NCBI GenBank assembly: GCA_948868795.1
Contig: CAQRDK010000003.1
Coordinates: forward strand, 61,650-125,649
Length of the DNA stretch: 64,000 nt
Source: an uncultured Candidatus Saccharibacteria bacterium
GTDB lineage: Bacteria; Patescibacteriota; Saccharimonadia; Saccharimonadales; Saccharimonadaceae
Reading direction: 5' to 3'
Part shown: positions 34,125 to 42,723 of the stretch, piece after piece
How the letters are laid out: the number at the start of each line of letters is the position of its first letter
Position numbering within the stretch: the stretch's first letter is position 1
Made by a program: the position numbers and the translations under genes
Notes under the pieces: model-generated
The model's input: only the letters and a program-made list of their open reading frames with translations
The model's database searches: none
What the model was told of the DNA's origin: nothing

Positions 34125-34154
34125 AAAAACTCCCCGGCAACGGGGAGTTTTTAT
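34125..34154 (+). terminator. groESL terminator
   Basis: AAAAACTCCCCG (34125-34136), loop GCAA, CGGGGAGTTTTT (34141-34152). The A-rich side makes it usable on both strands. Confidence 0.92.
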
Positions 34155-34176
34155 GTACTCCGTTTCAACTGCTCCC

Positions 34177-35172
34177 TTACGGCTCAACCTCTAAATACTC
34201 TCCCTCACCCCAGCACCGCGTCCCCGCAAACGCCTTCTTCAAGTCTTCCGTATTATATTCGGCACAAGCTGGCCCATCTTGCCCACTCGCAAAATACACC
34301 CACTCCGCGTCCGGGCTCACCCGGTAGAAACTTGACCTATATCCGCTTCGGCCCACATAAATCCTCTGATACGGCGCCACCGAGCTATTCTGGATACTCT
34401 CAACCGTCGCCACCAAATACCCCACTTCCTCTCCTGTCGCAGCCTCAAATACCTTAGCTAACTCATTCGTCAACTCCGCATCTGCCTTATTATACCAATC
34501 CTTATGACTACAATCCAAACGCGGCTCATCCTCCACCATACAAACTACGCCGCTCTCCTCATTTACGAACAACGACCCTCCGCTATGTACCGCGCTAGAA
34601 AGCGTATAATATTCCCCCGTATCCACAAACCCCCGCTCCTTCAATACATTACCATACTCCGTCACCCAATCCACGCTATTAATCTTCTCCGGCAACGTCG
34701 GGTTCACGGAATCCTCCACCTTAACCCCATACCCCCGATTTAGCTGAATCGCCGTCAAAAATCCCTCTGGCTTGTATGGCACCTCTACATCATAGATACT
34801 ATCGACCAGCTTATACGGATCCAGCAGCTCCAAAGCCTTCTCTTTTATCGCCGCGACTACCTCTCTTACTGCCTCATCCTGTTTCAAAAACTCTTCAGCA
34901 TCACCCTCGGCATCTTCAGAACCATCCAATGTCGCATCATCACCTCCAGACGCACCGCCTTGGCCCTCAGAATCCCCTCTCGTCAACATACACCATGCTA
35001 AAGTCCCAGCCAGAACCACCACTATTAACGCTAACACACCCACCGCGATCTTCCACCCCAATTGCTTCTTCTTAGAATCAGCATCCCCACCAACCAAGCC
35101 AGTCGCGGCAGCTACCTCTACGACATCTCGCTCCGAACCAACCATATTTTTATTATTAAACTCATCATCCAT
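34177..35172 (-). CDS. single-pass membrane-anchored protein, unknown
   Basis: 331 residues: an acidic cytoplasmic N-terminus, one membrane segment at about 40-65 (WKIAVGVLALIVVVLAGTLAWCML), a Gly/Asp/Glu-rich linker (GQGGASGGDDATLDGSEDAEGD) and a ~220-residue outer domain with four Cys (VVCMVEDEPRLDCSHKDW and CAEYNTEDLKKAFAGTRCW). No family recognised. Its architecture (short inside, one helix, acidic linker, outer domain) is like those at 15841 and 35281, but sequence similarity is not evident by eye. Divergent from the 35.3-kb gene. Confidence 0.78.
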   Translation of the reverse strand: MDDEFNNKNMVGSERDVVEVAAATGLVGGDADSKKKQLGWKIAVGVLALIVVVLAGTLAWCMLTRGDSEGQGGASGGDDATLDGSEDAEGDAEEFLKQDEAVREVVAAIKEKALELLDPYKLVDSIYDVEVPYKPEGFLTAIQLNRGYGVKVEDSVNPTLPEKINSVDWVTEYGNVLKERGFVDTGEYYTLSSAVHSGGSLFVNEESGVVCMVEDEPRLDCSHKDWYNKADAELTNELAKVFEAATGEEVGYLVATVESIQNSSVAPYQRIYVGRSGYRSSFYRVSPDAEWVYFASGQDGPACAEYNTEDLKKAFAGTRCWGEGEYLEVEP

Positions 35173-35280
35173 ATCTCATTCCATTTATGTTTATTATTTC
35201 CATTATATCACCACGCTCTTCACTTTATGCTATAATATATTCAAAGATCTAAACATAAACACTTCAAAAGAAAGGGAACT

Positions 35281-36333
35281 ATGCCCGAAGAAAACCCCAA
35301 TCTCAACAATTCTAACAACCCCAACAGCCAAACTGTGCCAGAAGCATCAACCACGCCCGACGCCTCCACACCTCAAACAACCCCAACCGAACCAACCAAC
35401 AACTCTACGGCCCCCGAATCCACATCGACCGCCCCATCTGAACCGACCATCCCAGAAACCCCATCAGCCTCAGCCCCTTCCGAAACCCCAACCGCTCCTG
35501 ATACCGCTCCCGCTCCTATGACTTCACCCATCATGAAATCTAAAATCAACAAGCCTAAGAACAAACTTCTCCCGGTTGTCCTCATCCTCTCCGTCCTCAC
35601 CCTCGCCGGCATCGGCACCAGCGTTTTCTTCGGCATCCAAAACTCCGACAAAGACTCCGAAATCGTTCGCCTAAAAAACCAACTTTCCAGCCAAACCCCA
35701 ACCACCCCAGATGAGCCAACCGACAACCCCGATGACGGCCCAGAAACCCCCGACGACTCCGAAGAAATCACCTCGGAAATCCGCAACAAAATCCTCGCAT
35801 CCGTCCCCAGCAGCCTCGTCCTCGGCAGCAAGAAACCGCTTGATAGCGAATACGACATGACCTACAGCATCGGCACTTCCCTCGACAGCTCCAATTCCGC
35901 CTTTAGTGTTGGCCTCGACCTTACAACCAACCAAACCACCCTCACCCTTAACTGGGATCGTATCAAAGAATACTACCCATATCTCACCACCTCCAAGACC
36001 GGCACAGAAAACATTTCCGACCTTGGTCTCTCCGGCAAGCCCACTGACATCCTCCTCACCGGCTTCGGCCAAGCCGTCGGCTACGAAGTCCTCTTCTATC
36101 TCATGGAGGACGGCACCGTCGAGTATATCCCTCTAGCCAAAGCTGCCAAAGAAGAAAACTTCCGCTCCTACGGTAAACTCCCAAATATCAGCAACGTTAT
36201 CAAATTCTACTCCGGCTCCTCCTGTGCAAAATCCGGCCCTGGCTGCGGCATGGAATCCATCGCCCAACGCGCCGACGGCAACTACTACACCCTCTATAGT
36301 GCCGTCAACGCTACTGGCAATTTCGACATCTAG
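35281..36333 (+). CDS. single-pass membrane-anchored protein, paralogue of the 15.8-kb protein
   Basis: 350 residues: a long Pro/Thr/Ser/Ala-rich N-terminus (1-85, repeats such as TSTAPSEPTIPETP), a membrane segment near 95-118 (LLPVVLILSVLTLAGIGTSVFFG), a short heptad stretch (SEIVRLKNQLSSQ), an acidic PDEPTDNPDDGPETPDD linker and a ~190-residue outer domain with Cys-containing GSSCAKSGPGCGMESIAQ. Part order matches the protein at 15841-16593. AAGAAAGGGA serves as ribosome-binding site; a TATGCTATAAT -10 lies about 45 nt upstream. Confidence 0.8.
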   Translation: MPEENPNLNNSNNPNSQTVPEASTTPDASTPQTTPTEPTNNSTAPESTSTAPSEPTIPETPSASAPSETPTAPDTAPAPMTSPIMKSKINKPKNKLLPVVLILSVLTLAGIGTSVFFGIQNSDKDSEIVRLKNQLSSQTPTTPDEPTDNPDDGPETPDDSEEITSEIRNKILASVPSSLVLGSKKPLDSEYDMTYSIGTSLDSSNSAFSVGLDLTTNQTTLTLNWDRIKEYYPYLTTSKTGTENISDLGLSGKPTDILLTGFGQAVGYEVLFYLMEDGTVEYIPLAKAAKEENFRSYGKLPNISNVIKFYSGSSCAKSGPGCGMESIAQRADGNYYTLYSAVNATGNFDI

Positions 36334-36349
36334 GCCAACCAAGTTTCCG

Positions 36350-36375
36350 AAAAGCCCCGCCCAGGGGCTTTTTCA
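36350..36375 (+). terminator. intrinsic terminator
   Basis: AAAAGCCCC (36350-36358), loop GCCCA, GGGGCTTTT (36364-36372), T-run. Confidence 0.9.
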
Positions 36376-36417
36376 TCGGCATATCTAGCAGCATTTGGCC
36401 AATTCATGGCCTACGTA

Positions 36418-36446
36418 TTGACAAAAAGCATAACCTGTGCTACAAT
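36418..36446 (+). promoter_or_regulatory. promoter TTGACA-17-TACAAT
   Basis: TTGACA (36418-36423), 17-bp spacer ending TGTGC, TACAAT (36441-36446). Gives a ~130-nt leader before the 36.6-kb gene. Confidence 0.82.
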
Positions 36447-36583
36447 AGAAAGATAACACGGCCTCTTTCAGGATACCGCGCACTTTTTCAATTCGCTATT
36501 TTGGTATTCTGACTACCCGTACACAGCCCCTCATAAACCATCCCCACTCACCAAAAATCCACAATTTCAAAGGAGGAAACCCC

Positions 36584-37438
36584 ATGAAACCCCTGTCCGA
36601 AACCGCCCGTTTTCCCCGCCTAAACTGCTTCCTTGTCATTACAGCTTCATTCCTGCTATCCCTACTCATCGCCTTTCTCATCGGCGAGACTATACGCTCC
36701 ACCGGAGAGCCCATCGGATCAAGTGCGCGCATTTGGAGGGTCATCCAGCTCATCATCACGTATCTGGCTACAACCATAGTTGGTACCGGTATTCTCAGTA
36801 TTGCCTCCATATTCATCATCAACCACCTCTCCGGCCGCTACGTCATCGGAGACGACAACACCTCCAGCCGCGACGTTTTTGCCGACGCCTACAGTCTCTC
36901 CACTCACTACGTCCTCCCCTACGCCTACAACGGCATCAACAAACAGAACGACCCCTATTGCGAGCTCCACCTCAGCTTCTCCTACACGGAAATCTTCGAC
37001 GCCTATCAAAGCCTCAAGAAACACCACCGGCTCGTCTATTATTTCCGCACTCTCAGCCTCCCCAACCACCTCGGTCGCCGCCGACCACTCTTGACCCGCG
37101 CCGGCGCCAAACGTCTCCTTCAGGAAATGACTGCACGCGCCACCACCAACGGGGAAGATATACGCCTTCAGCGCGCCATCCTCTGCTATACTTTCTTTCC
37201 AAGCTATTCCCCAAAGATCGCTCTCCCCGAGCACCAAGCCTTCATTTCCCGCGACGTCATCCGCGACCTTCTCTACCTCATTAACCCTGACCGCAACCAG
37301 CCCATCCCCGATGGCGCCGAAGTTACTGCCAGTTACGACGCTGGTCTTGCCGTCGTCCTGAGCGCCACCTACCTCTATAGCATCTTCTCCCGCATCGCCG
37401 CCGAAGACGAGCTTGTCTACCTCCCCATCCAAGAATAA
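36584..37438 (+). CDS. two-pass membrane protein, unknown
   Basis: 284 residues. Two hydrophobic segments, about 14-36 (CFLVITASFLLSLLIAFLIG) and 52-80 (VIQLIITYLATTIVGTGILS), precede a ~200-residue soluble domain rich in Tyr and basic residues (LLTRAGAKRLLQEMTARATTN). No family recognised. A perfect AAAGGAGG ribosome-binding site before ATG 36584 fixes the start. It is the only gene on its transcript. Confidence 0.75.
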   Translation: MKPLSETARFPRLNCFLVITASFLLSLLIAFLIGETIRSTGEPIGSSARIWRVIQLIITYLATTIVGTGILSIASIFIINHLSGRYVIGDDNTSSRDVFADAYSLSTHYVLPYAYNGINKQNDPYCELHLSFSYTEIFDAYQSLKKHHRLVYYFRTLSLPNHLGRRRPLLTRAGAKRLLQEMTARATTNGEDIRLQRAILCYTFFPSYSPKIALPEHQAFISRDVIRDLLYLINPDRNQPIPDGAEVTASYDAGLAVVLSATYLYSIFSRIAAEDELVYLPIQE

Positions 37439-37524
37439 CTCCAACCCGTCCAGGAGCAATTCCAGCCCAACCCCATAAAAACCTCAACAATCCACCCAAA
37501 ACTGTCCAAAACTAGCGAACCCCA

Positions 37525-37555
37525 AAAAGTCCCCCGCATTCCGCGAGGGGCTTTT
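37525..37555. terminator. bidirectional terminator
   Basis: AAAAGTCCCCCGC pairs with GCGAGGGGCTTTT around ATTCC (one mismatch region), with T-runs on both strands, between two convergent genes. Confidence 0.82.
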
Positions 37556-37569
37556 CCTATCCAAAGACT

Positions 37570-38061
37570 TTAGAGCGACATTTCGTCGATGCTGTTGATG
37601 AGGTAGAGCAACGAATCCGCTCTCACCTTATCATCACGAATCTGGCGAGCAGCTTCATAAGCCGGCGCAATCACCGCCTTATCACGCATCGTATTCAACA
37701 TTTCCTGATAGAGCATGAAGCGCTTCTCTGGATCAACTTCAACACGATCCATAATCGGGAAGAGCTCTTTGAGCGCCGCTTCCTTAACCTTAGAAATATC
37801 AGAACCGGAACCATAACCGCCCATCGAGCGACCAAAACCAGCACCACCCATCGGTGGAACAGTCGGCATACCCATCTGTGGAGCAGCCGGAGTCTGCGGC
37901 AAGCGCATCGCGCCTGGCTGACCCGCTGGCGGCATCATTGATGGCTGACCTGCTGGAGCCGAAGCATTCGATGGTTTCGGACCACCAGCCGAACCACCCT
38001 TTTGGGTGATTTCGTCGATCGCACGCTGCAAATCATTATCTTTATTACGGTTTTGGTTCAT
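37570..38061 (-). CDS. Gly/Pro/Met-rich protein with C-terminal helical domain
   Basis: 163 residues from ATG 38061 (GGGAG upstream; a GTG five codons earlier is less likely). Residues ~20-85 are low-complexity (PSMMPPAGQPGAMRLPQTP, GGAGFGRSMGGYGSGSD). Residues ~90-163 are helical and charged (KVKEAALKELFPIMDRVEVDPEKRF), ending INSIDEMSL. No membrane segment. Function unknown; the disordered half plus folded tail suggests a binding or adaptor protein. Confidence 0.75.
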   Translation of the reverse strand: MNQNRNKDNDLQRAIDEITQKGGSAGGPKPSNASAPAGQPSMMPPAGQPGAMRLPQTPAAPQMGMPTVPPMGGAGFGRSMGGYGSGSDISKVKEAALKELFPIMDRVEVDPEKRFMLYQEMLNTMRDKAVIAPAYEAARQIRDDKVRADSLLYLINSIDEMSL

Positions 38062-38119
38062 ATCGTCTCCCACCATTTATTATTTACATTAACGTATACT
38101 ACTTATTATATCACAAAAA

Positions 38120-38653
38120 CTAAATTCGCAAGAACTTTATTAGTTTATCTAGCATATCTAGTTTCACTTCTTCCATCGGCAGCCTCGCTCCGAAGGCATC
38201 CACAATCTCCTCCCCCTGCGCCTCCGGAAAATAAACCGTCACCCGCGGAGAGAACCGCTTCCGCGGCGTCAACACAATCGCAAAATGCGACTCCTCATGC
38301 AAAAGACCAAATGACTTAAAATCATTATAATTATAAAGTTTATCTCCTTCGCTCAACCCCTTGTTTGACAGGGAATAACGCAAAATTCGCGGCGGCCGCA
38401 TCGCATAAATCATTAGCGCAATCACGCTCAAAATCACCACCGCCAAGAAACTCCACCATTGTAAAAGCACCGAGATCCCCGACAAAACCAACCCCACCGC
38501 AACCAACCCAACATACCACCACGTCGTCTTGTCGCGCACAATATATTCCTCGGCTTCCCAGCTAATGTCCGTCTGTCCTCGCCCCGGAGCCTCCCTGACG
38601 ACCTTCGCCTCCGCCACCTTTTTTGAAGAATTCTTCGAATTATTCGTAGCCAT
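38120..38653 (-). CDS. two-pass membrane protein, unknown
   Basis: 177 residues: a basic N-terminus, two adjacent membrane segments (about 45-63 WWYVGLVAVGLVLSGISVLL and 67-86 WWSFLAVVILSVIALMIYAM) and a C-terminal cytoplasmic-type domain (RVTVYFPEAQGEEIVDAFGA). The topology resembles PH-like small CPR membrane proteins, but I cannot name a family. A minus TAGAAT ends 6 nt before ATG 38653, predicting a leaderless mRNA. Confidence 0.75.
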   Translation of the reverse strand: MATNNSKNSSKKVAEAKVVREAPGRGQTDISWEAEEYIVRDKTTWWYVGLVAVGLVLSGISVLLQWWSFLAVVILSVIALMIYAMRPPRILRYSLSNKGLSEGDKLYNYNDFKSFGLLHEESHFAIVLTPRKRFSPRVTVYFPEAQGEEIVDAFGARLPMEEVKLDMLDKLIKFLRI

Positions 38654-38753
38654 AACTATATTCTACCATACCCCACTCACTTTTCACTCAAAATCCCGCA
38701 AACAAAAACATCTTTATCAAACAGGAATTAAAAAAGCTAGTTTGAATTCTATC

Positions 38754-38939
38754 TAGCGAAGCGCGCCTAATGGCGAGCGAACGCCGATAGAATTTGTAAA
38801 GTAGCCCATTTTAGTTCGTTTGGCGGAGGGTGGGAGAAGGTAATCTCGCTTCGCTCGATAACGAACTCGAGTTCAAATCTCCTGCTTCTTCTAGCGGAGA
38901 AGCAAAAATCGCCACGCAAGCGTGACAATTTTTCCTTCC
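38754..38939. repeat. hairpins and a partial tRNA-Ser 3'-end copy
   Basis: AATTCTATC/GATAGAATT brackets a GC-rich hairpin at about 38745-38794. TGGCGGAGGGTGGGAGA at 38821-38837 repeats the first 17 nt (on this strand) of the adjacent tRNA-Ser (38940-38956). An AAAAAT/ATTTTT hairpin with CACGC/GCGTG core near 38902-38933 probably terminates the tRNA on the minus strand. Confidence 0.75.
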
Positions 38940-39032
38940 TGGCGGAGGGTGGGAGATTCGAACTCCCGCTCCAGGTTTCCCCAGACTAACGATTTAGCAA
39001 ACCGTCCCCTTCAGCCACTTGGGTAACCCTCC
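38940..39032 (-). tRNA. tRNA-Ser (anticodon GCT)
   Basis: 93 nt, class II. Acceptor GGAGGGT/ACCCTCC, anticodon stem ACGGT/ATCGT around TTGCTAA, long variable arm, T-arm AGTTCGAATCT, and encoded GCCA. Reads AGC/AGU. A minus TGTGGTATAAT ends 11 nt before the mature 5' end. Its 3' end is partly duplicated 119 nt away. Confidence 0.95.
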
Positions 39033-39159
39033 AGATACTCCCCATTATACCACAAGACACACCTTTTACAACAAAATCCCTCAAAAACATTTTTCTCCTC
39101 GACTTTTGTGCTATAATATATACAAGTAATTCATTATCATATAACTGCGAGAAAATCAA

Positions 39160-39585
39160 ATGAAGTTTGCGAAAAATGTTCTACAAATCATCACTGGCAT
39201 CGGCGCCTGCCTCACGCTTTGCGCTGGTAAAGCCATGGCTCTCACCGTTCAAGAAGGTGCAGAAATCGCCCGCGCCGAAGGCATGCCTGCCGAACTCATC
39301 GGCGACAATGGCGTCTTCACCCAGCTCACCAGCATCGCCCTCGCCATCGTTGGCGCCCTCTCTGTCATCATGCTCATCTGGGGCGGCGTCCGCTACATTA
39401 TCTCCGGCGGCGACAGCAAGAAAATCACCGATGCGAAGAACACCATTCTCTACGCTATTATCGGTCTTATCATCGCCGTCCTCGCTTACGCCATCGTCCG
39501 TTTCGTCCTGAACACCATCGGCAGCTACAGCACCCCAGAAACCGACGAAGCCGCCTTACAAATAATCACTCGATTCATAGCTTAA
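39160..39585 (+). CDS. VirB2/TrbC-like pilin (isolated copy)
   Basis: 141 residues: a signal peptide (1-28, IITGIGACLTLCAGKAMA) and two membrane segments (about 55-75 and 90-112) separated by a short basic loop GGDSKKITDAKNTIL. The conserved core, GG-x2-YIISGGD, then K, then IGLIIAVLAYAIVRFV, is shared with the four minus-strand genes at 41264-43458. Such proteins are processed to transmembrane pilin subunits of T4SS-type pili. It has its own promoter (TTTGTGCTATAAT near 39107-39117), a ~40-nt leader and terminator, so it is regulated separately from the array. Confidence 0.82.
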   Translation: MKFAKNVLQIITGIGACLTLCAGKAMALTVQEGAEIARAEGMPAELIGDNGVFTQLTSIALAIVGALSVIMLIWGGVRYIISGGDSKKITDAKNTILYAIIGLIIAVLAYAIVRFVLNTIGSYSTPETDEAALQIITRFIA

Positions 39586-39600
39586 GGTAAAAACACCTCA

Positions 39601-39626
39601 AAGGCGCCCTCCGGGGCGTCTTTTTT
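39601..39626 (+). terminator. intrinsic terminator of the isolated pilin gene
   Basis: AAGGCGCCC and GGGGCGTCTT pair around TCC, followed by a T-run. Confidence 0.85.
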
Positions 39627-39679
39627 GTCCCGCAAGTCAACCCTAACGCCCCTTCGCTGCTCCATCGATAAGTCAGCCT

Positions 39680-40516
39680 CTAGTTCGCATCCTCTTCACC
39701 TCTCCCCGTTGCGAGCACCACCCCGGCAATCCATTTCGCGCCCGCCTCCCTAAGCGTTTTCTCCGCTGCTAGCATCGTCGCACCCGTCGTCCACACATCA
39801 TCCACCAACAAATACAACTTCTCCCCACTCACCTCTCGCACAACCTCATACGTCTTCTCCGCCTGCGCCTTCCGCTCCGCCGCTTTCGTGCCCACCTGCA
39901 CCACATCCGTCGCCCGCCCTAGCACCCGTTCATATTTCCACCTCCTTCGCTTCGCCAATTTCTTCGTCAAAATCGCCGTATGATCCAGCCCTCGCTCCCG
40001 CACGTGCCGCCCAATCGTCGGCAACGGCACAACCACCACCTCCAAGCCACCTTCCTTCATCGCAACCTCACCAGCATCGCCCACACCAAAAACCAAAAAC
40101 CCAAAATCCTTCGGGATCCGCTCATCTAAGAAGTCCACCGAAACTTCTCCCGCCGCCCGCACCGACTCATACTTAAAATCCTTAACCAACTTCGCCAGCG
40201 CGCCCTCGCGCCAACCCACCACGCCCAACCAGCAAAAGGGAACTTCGCAGTCCGAACACATCCAATCCCGCCCCACTCTGCCATCATGCCCCTCCGTACA
40301 CTCACCTCCGCGCGTCACGCCGCAGCCCGGACATTTTCCCGCCCTCATCGCAACCGAACGCTTACAGAGCGGGCAAATCGCCTCACGCGTCGATTTTATG
40401 TTATTTTTACAACACTCGCAAAGTACCGCTCCCAGTCGTCCACAACCCCTACAGGTGTGCGGACAAACCAGGTCAAGTAGTCCCCATTTTGTTGTATTTT
40501 TTACAATGAAACTCAC
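39680..40516 (-). CDS. comF: ComF-family phosphoribosyltransferase
   Basis: 278 residues. N-terminal zinc ribbons with paired Cys (CPHTCRGCGRLGAVLCECC, CPLCKRS, CPGCG, CSDCEVPFC) precede a type I phosphoribosyltransferase domain with the PRPP loop LYLLVDDVWTTGATM near residue 240. ComF supports DNA uptake in naturally competent bacteria, though its biochemical role is unsettled. It starts with GTG at 40514-40516. Divergent from hsp20 and close to the pilin genes, consistent with, but not proof of, a competence role. Confidence 0.9.
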   Translation of the reverse strand: MSFIVKNTTKWGLLDLVCPHTCRGCGRLGAVLCECCKNNIKSTREAICPLCKRSVAMRAGKCPGCGVTRGGECTEGHDGRVGRDWMCSDCEVPFCWLGVVGWREGALAKLVKDFKYESVRAAGEVSVDFLDERIPKDFGFLVFGVGDAGEVAMKEGGLEVVVVPLPTIGRHVRERGLDHTAILTKKLAKRRRWKYERVLGRATDVVQVGTKAAERKAQAEKTYEVVREVSGEKLYLLVDDVWTTGATMLAAEKTLREAGAKWIAGVVLATGRGEEDAN

Positions 40517-40524
40517 AATTACTA

Positions 40525-40553
40525 TTGATTTTACTACAAAATACCATTATAAT
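40525..40553 (+). promoter_or_regulatory. hsp20 promoter TTGATT-17-TATAAT
   Basis: TTGATT (40525-40530), 17-bp spacer, TATAAT (40548-40553). No CIRCE-like element was found here, so it is not obviously HrcA-controlled. Confidence 0.8.
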
Positions 40554-40587
40554 AAAGCATAACAATATAACGGAGGTAATTCAAGCA

Positions 40588-41088
40588 ATGGCTCGCACTA
40601 ATGATGCCGATATGCTGATGGAAGACGATTTAGCTCGTGCATTCCTCGATGACGCCGAACCGGCGCCAGTCATCGACCGAAATGAAAAGGCTATCCTCAA
40701 CGTTGATGAACCATCAGATCCGGGGGTAAATGATGGGTGGGAAGATACCGACGATTTTCCAGGACAACTCGCTGTAGATGTCTACGAAACCGCAGACAAA
40801 CTAGTTGTTAAGGCTCGCACGGCTGGCATTTCTAAGTCAGATCTAAACGTGACGATTTCCGACAACATCCTGACAATTTCCGGCATTTTAAGCGGCGGGG
40901 AAGATGAAAATACCACCGCTTGGCACATTCAAGAGTGTTACTGGGGCGAATTCTCTCGCACCATCGCTCTCCCTGTTCCCGTGAAAGAAGAAGAAGGCAC
41001 GGTCAAAGCCGAGCTCAAAGACGGCGTCCTCACCATCTCCTTCGAAAAGGAACAACAAGACGCTCCGAAGAAAATTGCCATCCAATAG
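40588..41088 (+). CDS. Hsp20/alpha-crystallin small heat-shock protein
   Basis: 166 residues. The acidic N-terminal 65 residues precede the alpha-crystallin domain: QLAVDVYETADKLVVKARTAG, SDLNVTISDNILTISG, the ECYWGEFSRTIALPVPV signature and ELKDGVLTISFEK. Holdase chaperone that binds unfolding proteins. The start is set at ATG 40588, 9 nt after GGAGG; an in-frame ATG at 40525 overlaps the promoter and is rejected. Confidence 0.94.
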   Translation: MARTNDADMLMEDDLARAFLDDAEPAPVIDRNEKAILNVDEPSDPGVNDGWEDTDDFPGQLAVDVYETADKLVVKARTAGISKSDLNVTISDNILTISGILSGGEDENTTAWHIQECYWGEFSRTIALPVPVKEEEGTVKAELKDGVLTISFEKEQQDAPKKIAIQ

Positions 41089-41112
41089 ATTACGCGTCGT
41101 CGTTACTCACAC

Positions 41113-41143
41113 ACTAAACTCCGCCCTCCGGGCGGAGTTTAGT
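41113..41143 (+). terminator. hsp20 terminator
   Basis: ACTAAACTCCGCCC (41113-41126) pairs perfectly with GGGCGGAGTTTAGT (41130-41143) around TCC; T-rich flanks. Confidence 0.85.
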
Positions 41144-41263
41144 TTCACACCCATTAAGTCTCGCAGCTACGCCCTAACATCCAAACGCCTATCTTCTCAA
41201 TTCAAAAAATAGGCTTTGCAAGAGAACACAAAGCCTACCCTCTCCTTCCCCTAACGACAGCTA

Positions 41264-41836
41264 CTAATTGGGTTGGATATTGACATTCCCGCCCCCTGCA
41301 TTATTATTGCCACTAGGCTGAATATTGACATTACCCCCACCGGCGTTACCGCCAGGTTGGATATTGATATTCCCACCCCCGCCACCGTTGCTATCAGGTT
41401 GAATATTAATATTGCCACCACCCGCCGAGTTATTAGAACTAAACACGCCGCTCAACACGAAATTAACAATCGTAAACGCCAAAAGCGCTACGATCAAACC
41501 AACCACCCCCCAAAGAATAGTGTTTCTGCCTTTCATTACTTTCCCAGCATCCCCCTGAGAAGTAATAAACGTAAAACCACCCAAGATAATCACGACAACC
41601 GCAACAACCCCCAAAATACCAAGGATAACATTAATCACGTTCTTCACAGTTCCCAACAAATCATCAGTTGTCGCACTTGAATCAATATTACACTCCGCAT
41701 AAGTTGGCTTCGACTGACCAACATGAATAGTCCCATCTGGACAAGTGACGGCCGCATAGGCCGTCCCTGTCGTCAGTAGATAAACACTCAAGCCAGCTAA
41801 AGCAATAATCGACAAAATAGCTTGTTTAAGTTTCAT
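41264..41836 (-). CDS. VirB2-like pilin with C-terminal GGGNINIQP repeats
   Basis: 190 residues: a signal peptide (1-28), an outer loop with two Cys (CPDGTIHVGQSKPTYAEC), two membrane segments (about 65-90 and 100-122) linked by ITSQGDAGKVMKGRNTIL, then a ~60-residue tail with four near-repeats of GGGN(I/V)NIQP. The same repeat recurs at the N-terminus of the VirB6-like protein across the divergent promoter. Last gene of a four-gene minus array; 12 nt follow the preceding stop. The tail may bind the VirB6-like partner or make an adhesive surface. Confidence 0.85.
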   Translation of the reverse strand: MKLKQAILSIIALAGLSVYLLTTGTAYAAVTCPDGTIHVGQSKPTYAECNIDSSATTDDLLGTVKNVINVILGILGVVAVVVIILGGFTFITSQGDAGKVMKGRNTILWGVVGLIVALLAFTIVNFVLSGVFSSNNSAGGGNINIQPDSNGGGGGNINIQPGGNAGGGNVNIQPSGNNNAGGGNVNIQPN

Positions 41837-41848
41837 TCGATATCCTAA

Positions 41849-42247
41849 CTAGGCGATGTTAGTCAACACAAAATTAACAATCGCAAACGCAAGCAAAGCT
41901 ACAATCAAACCAACCACACCATAAAGGATAGTATTGCGAGCCTTCGTAACCTTACCAGCATCACCTTGAGAAGTAATGAAGCTAATACCGCCCATAATCA
42001 TCATCACAACTGCAACGATACCAACCACACCAAGCACAATGTTAATAATATTCTTAATCATCCCCATTAAGCCCTCACTAGACCCAGTAGCATCAGTTCC
42101 ACCAGCTTCATTCACCCAGTCCTGGACTGAGCTGTTGTTAGTGACAGCATACGCAGGCTCAGCCACAACTGGCGACAAAGCCGCAACGCCACCCAAACCA
42201 AGCATAGTCATCACCACCGCGCAAATGTTAAAAATAAGTTTCTTCAT
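41849..42247 (-). CDS. VirB2-like pilin
   Basis: 132 residues: a signal peptide ending near AEPAYA, a short loop, and two membrane segments joined by FITSQGDAGKVTKARNTILYG, nearly identical to the neighbour at 41264-41836 in this part. It lacks the C-terminal repeats, so it is the basic pilin form. Separated by about 95 nt from the upstream gene at 42343, with a ribosome-binding site GGGAG. Confidence 0.85.
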   Translation of the reverse strand: MKKLIFNICAVVMTMLGLGGVAALSPVVAEPAYAVTNNSSVQDWVNEAGGTDATGSSEGLMGMIKNIINIVLGVVGIVAVVMMIMGGISFITSQGDAGKVTKARNTILYGVVGLIVALLAFAIVNFVLTNIA

Positions 42248-42342
42248 AATTCTCCCTTATTTATTAATTACTCTTACTTCCTATAATACAACACGAACCT
42301 TCAAATGTCTAGCATTTTCTCCCCGAAAACGCCACGAAATCA

Positions 42343-42723
42343 TCAAGAAATCGCCATGCTCACAAATGCCACAATTGCATACGCAAGCAACGCCACGACA
42401 AGCCCAATTAACCCATACTTAATCGCATCCTGCCCTCGCTTCACCTTACCCGCATCCCCCGAGCTACTCAGGAACAAAAAGCCACCATAAATCATTACAC
42501 CCACCGCAATCACTCCAGAAAACCCCAACACTACATTAATAATGGTCGTCGCCACCGCTCCTGCGCTTTTTTGCGTCCCACACCCTGCCGCCGCCTTCTG
42601 TTCATCATCAAACGGGCCATTACAGATATCCGAGTTCACCGCCAAAACCGGCTCTGCCACAAACTGCATAACCAACCCGGCCAACGCCAAAACTCCCGCT
42701 AAAACTAATCCAATCTTTTTCAT
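42343..42723 (-). CDS. VirB2-like pilin
   Basis: 126 residues with a signal peptide (LVLAGVLALAGLVMQFVAEPVLA), a loop with two Cys (SDICNGPFDDEQKAAAGCGTQ) and two membrane segments around FLSSSGDAGKVKRGQDAIKYG. The start codon abuts the stop of the 42724-43458 gene, so the two are translationally coupled. The Cys pair suggests a disulfide-stabilised loop not present in the next pilin. Confidence 0.84.
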   Translation of the reverse strand: MKKIGLVLAGVLALAGLVMQFVAEPVLAVNSDICNGPFDDEQKAAAGCGTQKSAGAVATTIINVVLGFSGVIAVGVMIYGGFLFLSSSGDAGKVKRGQDAIKYGLIGLVVALLAYAIVAFVSMAIS

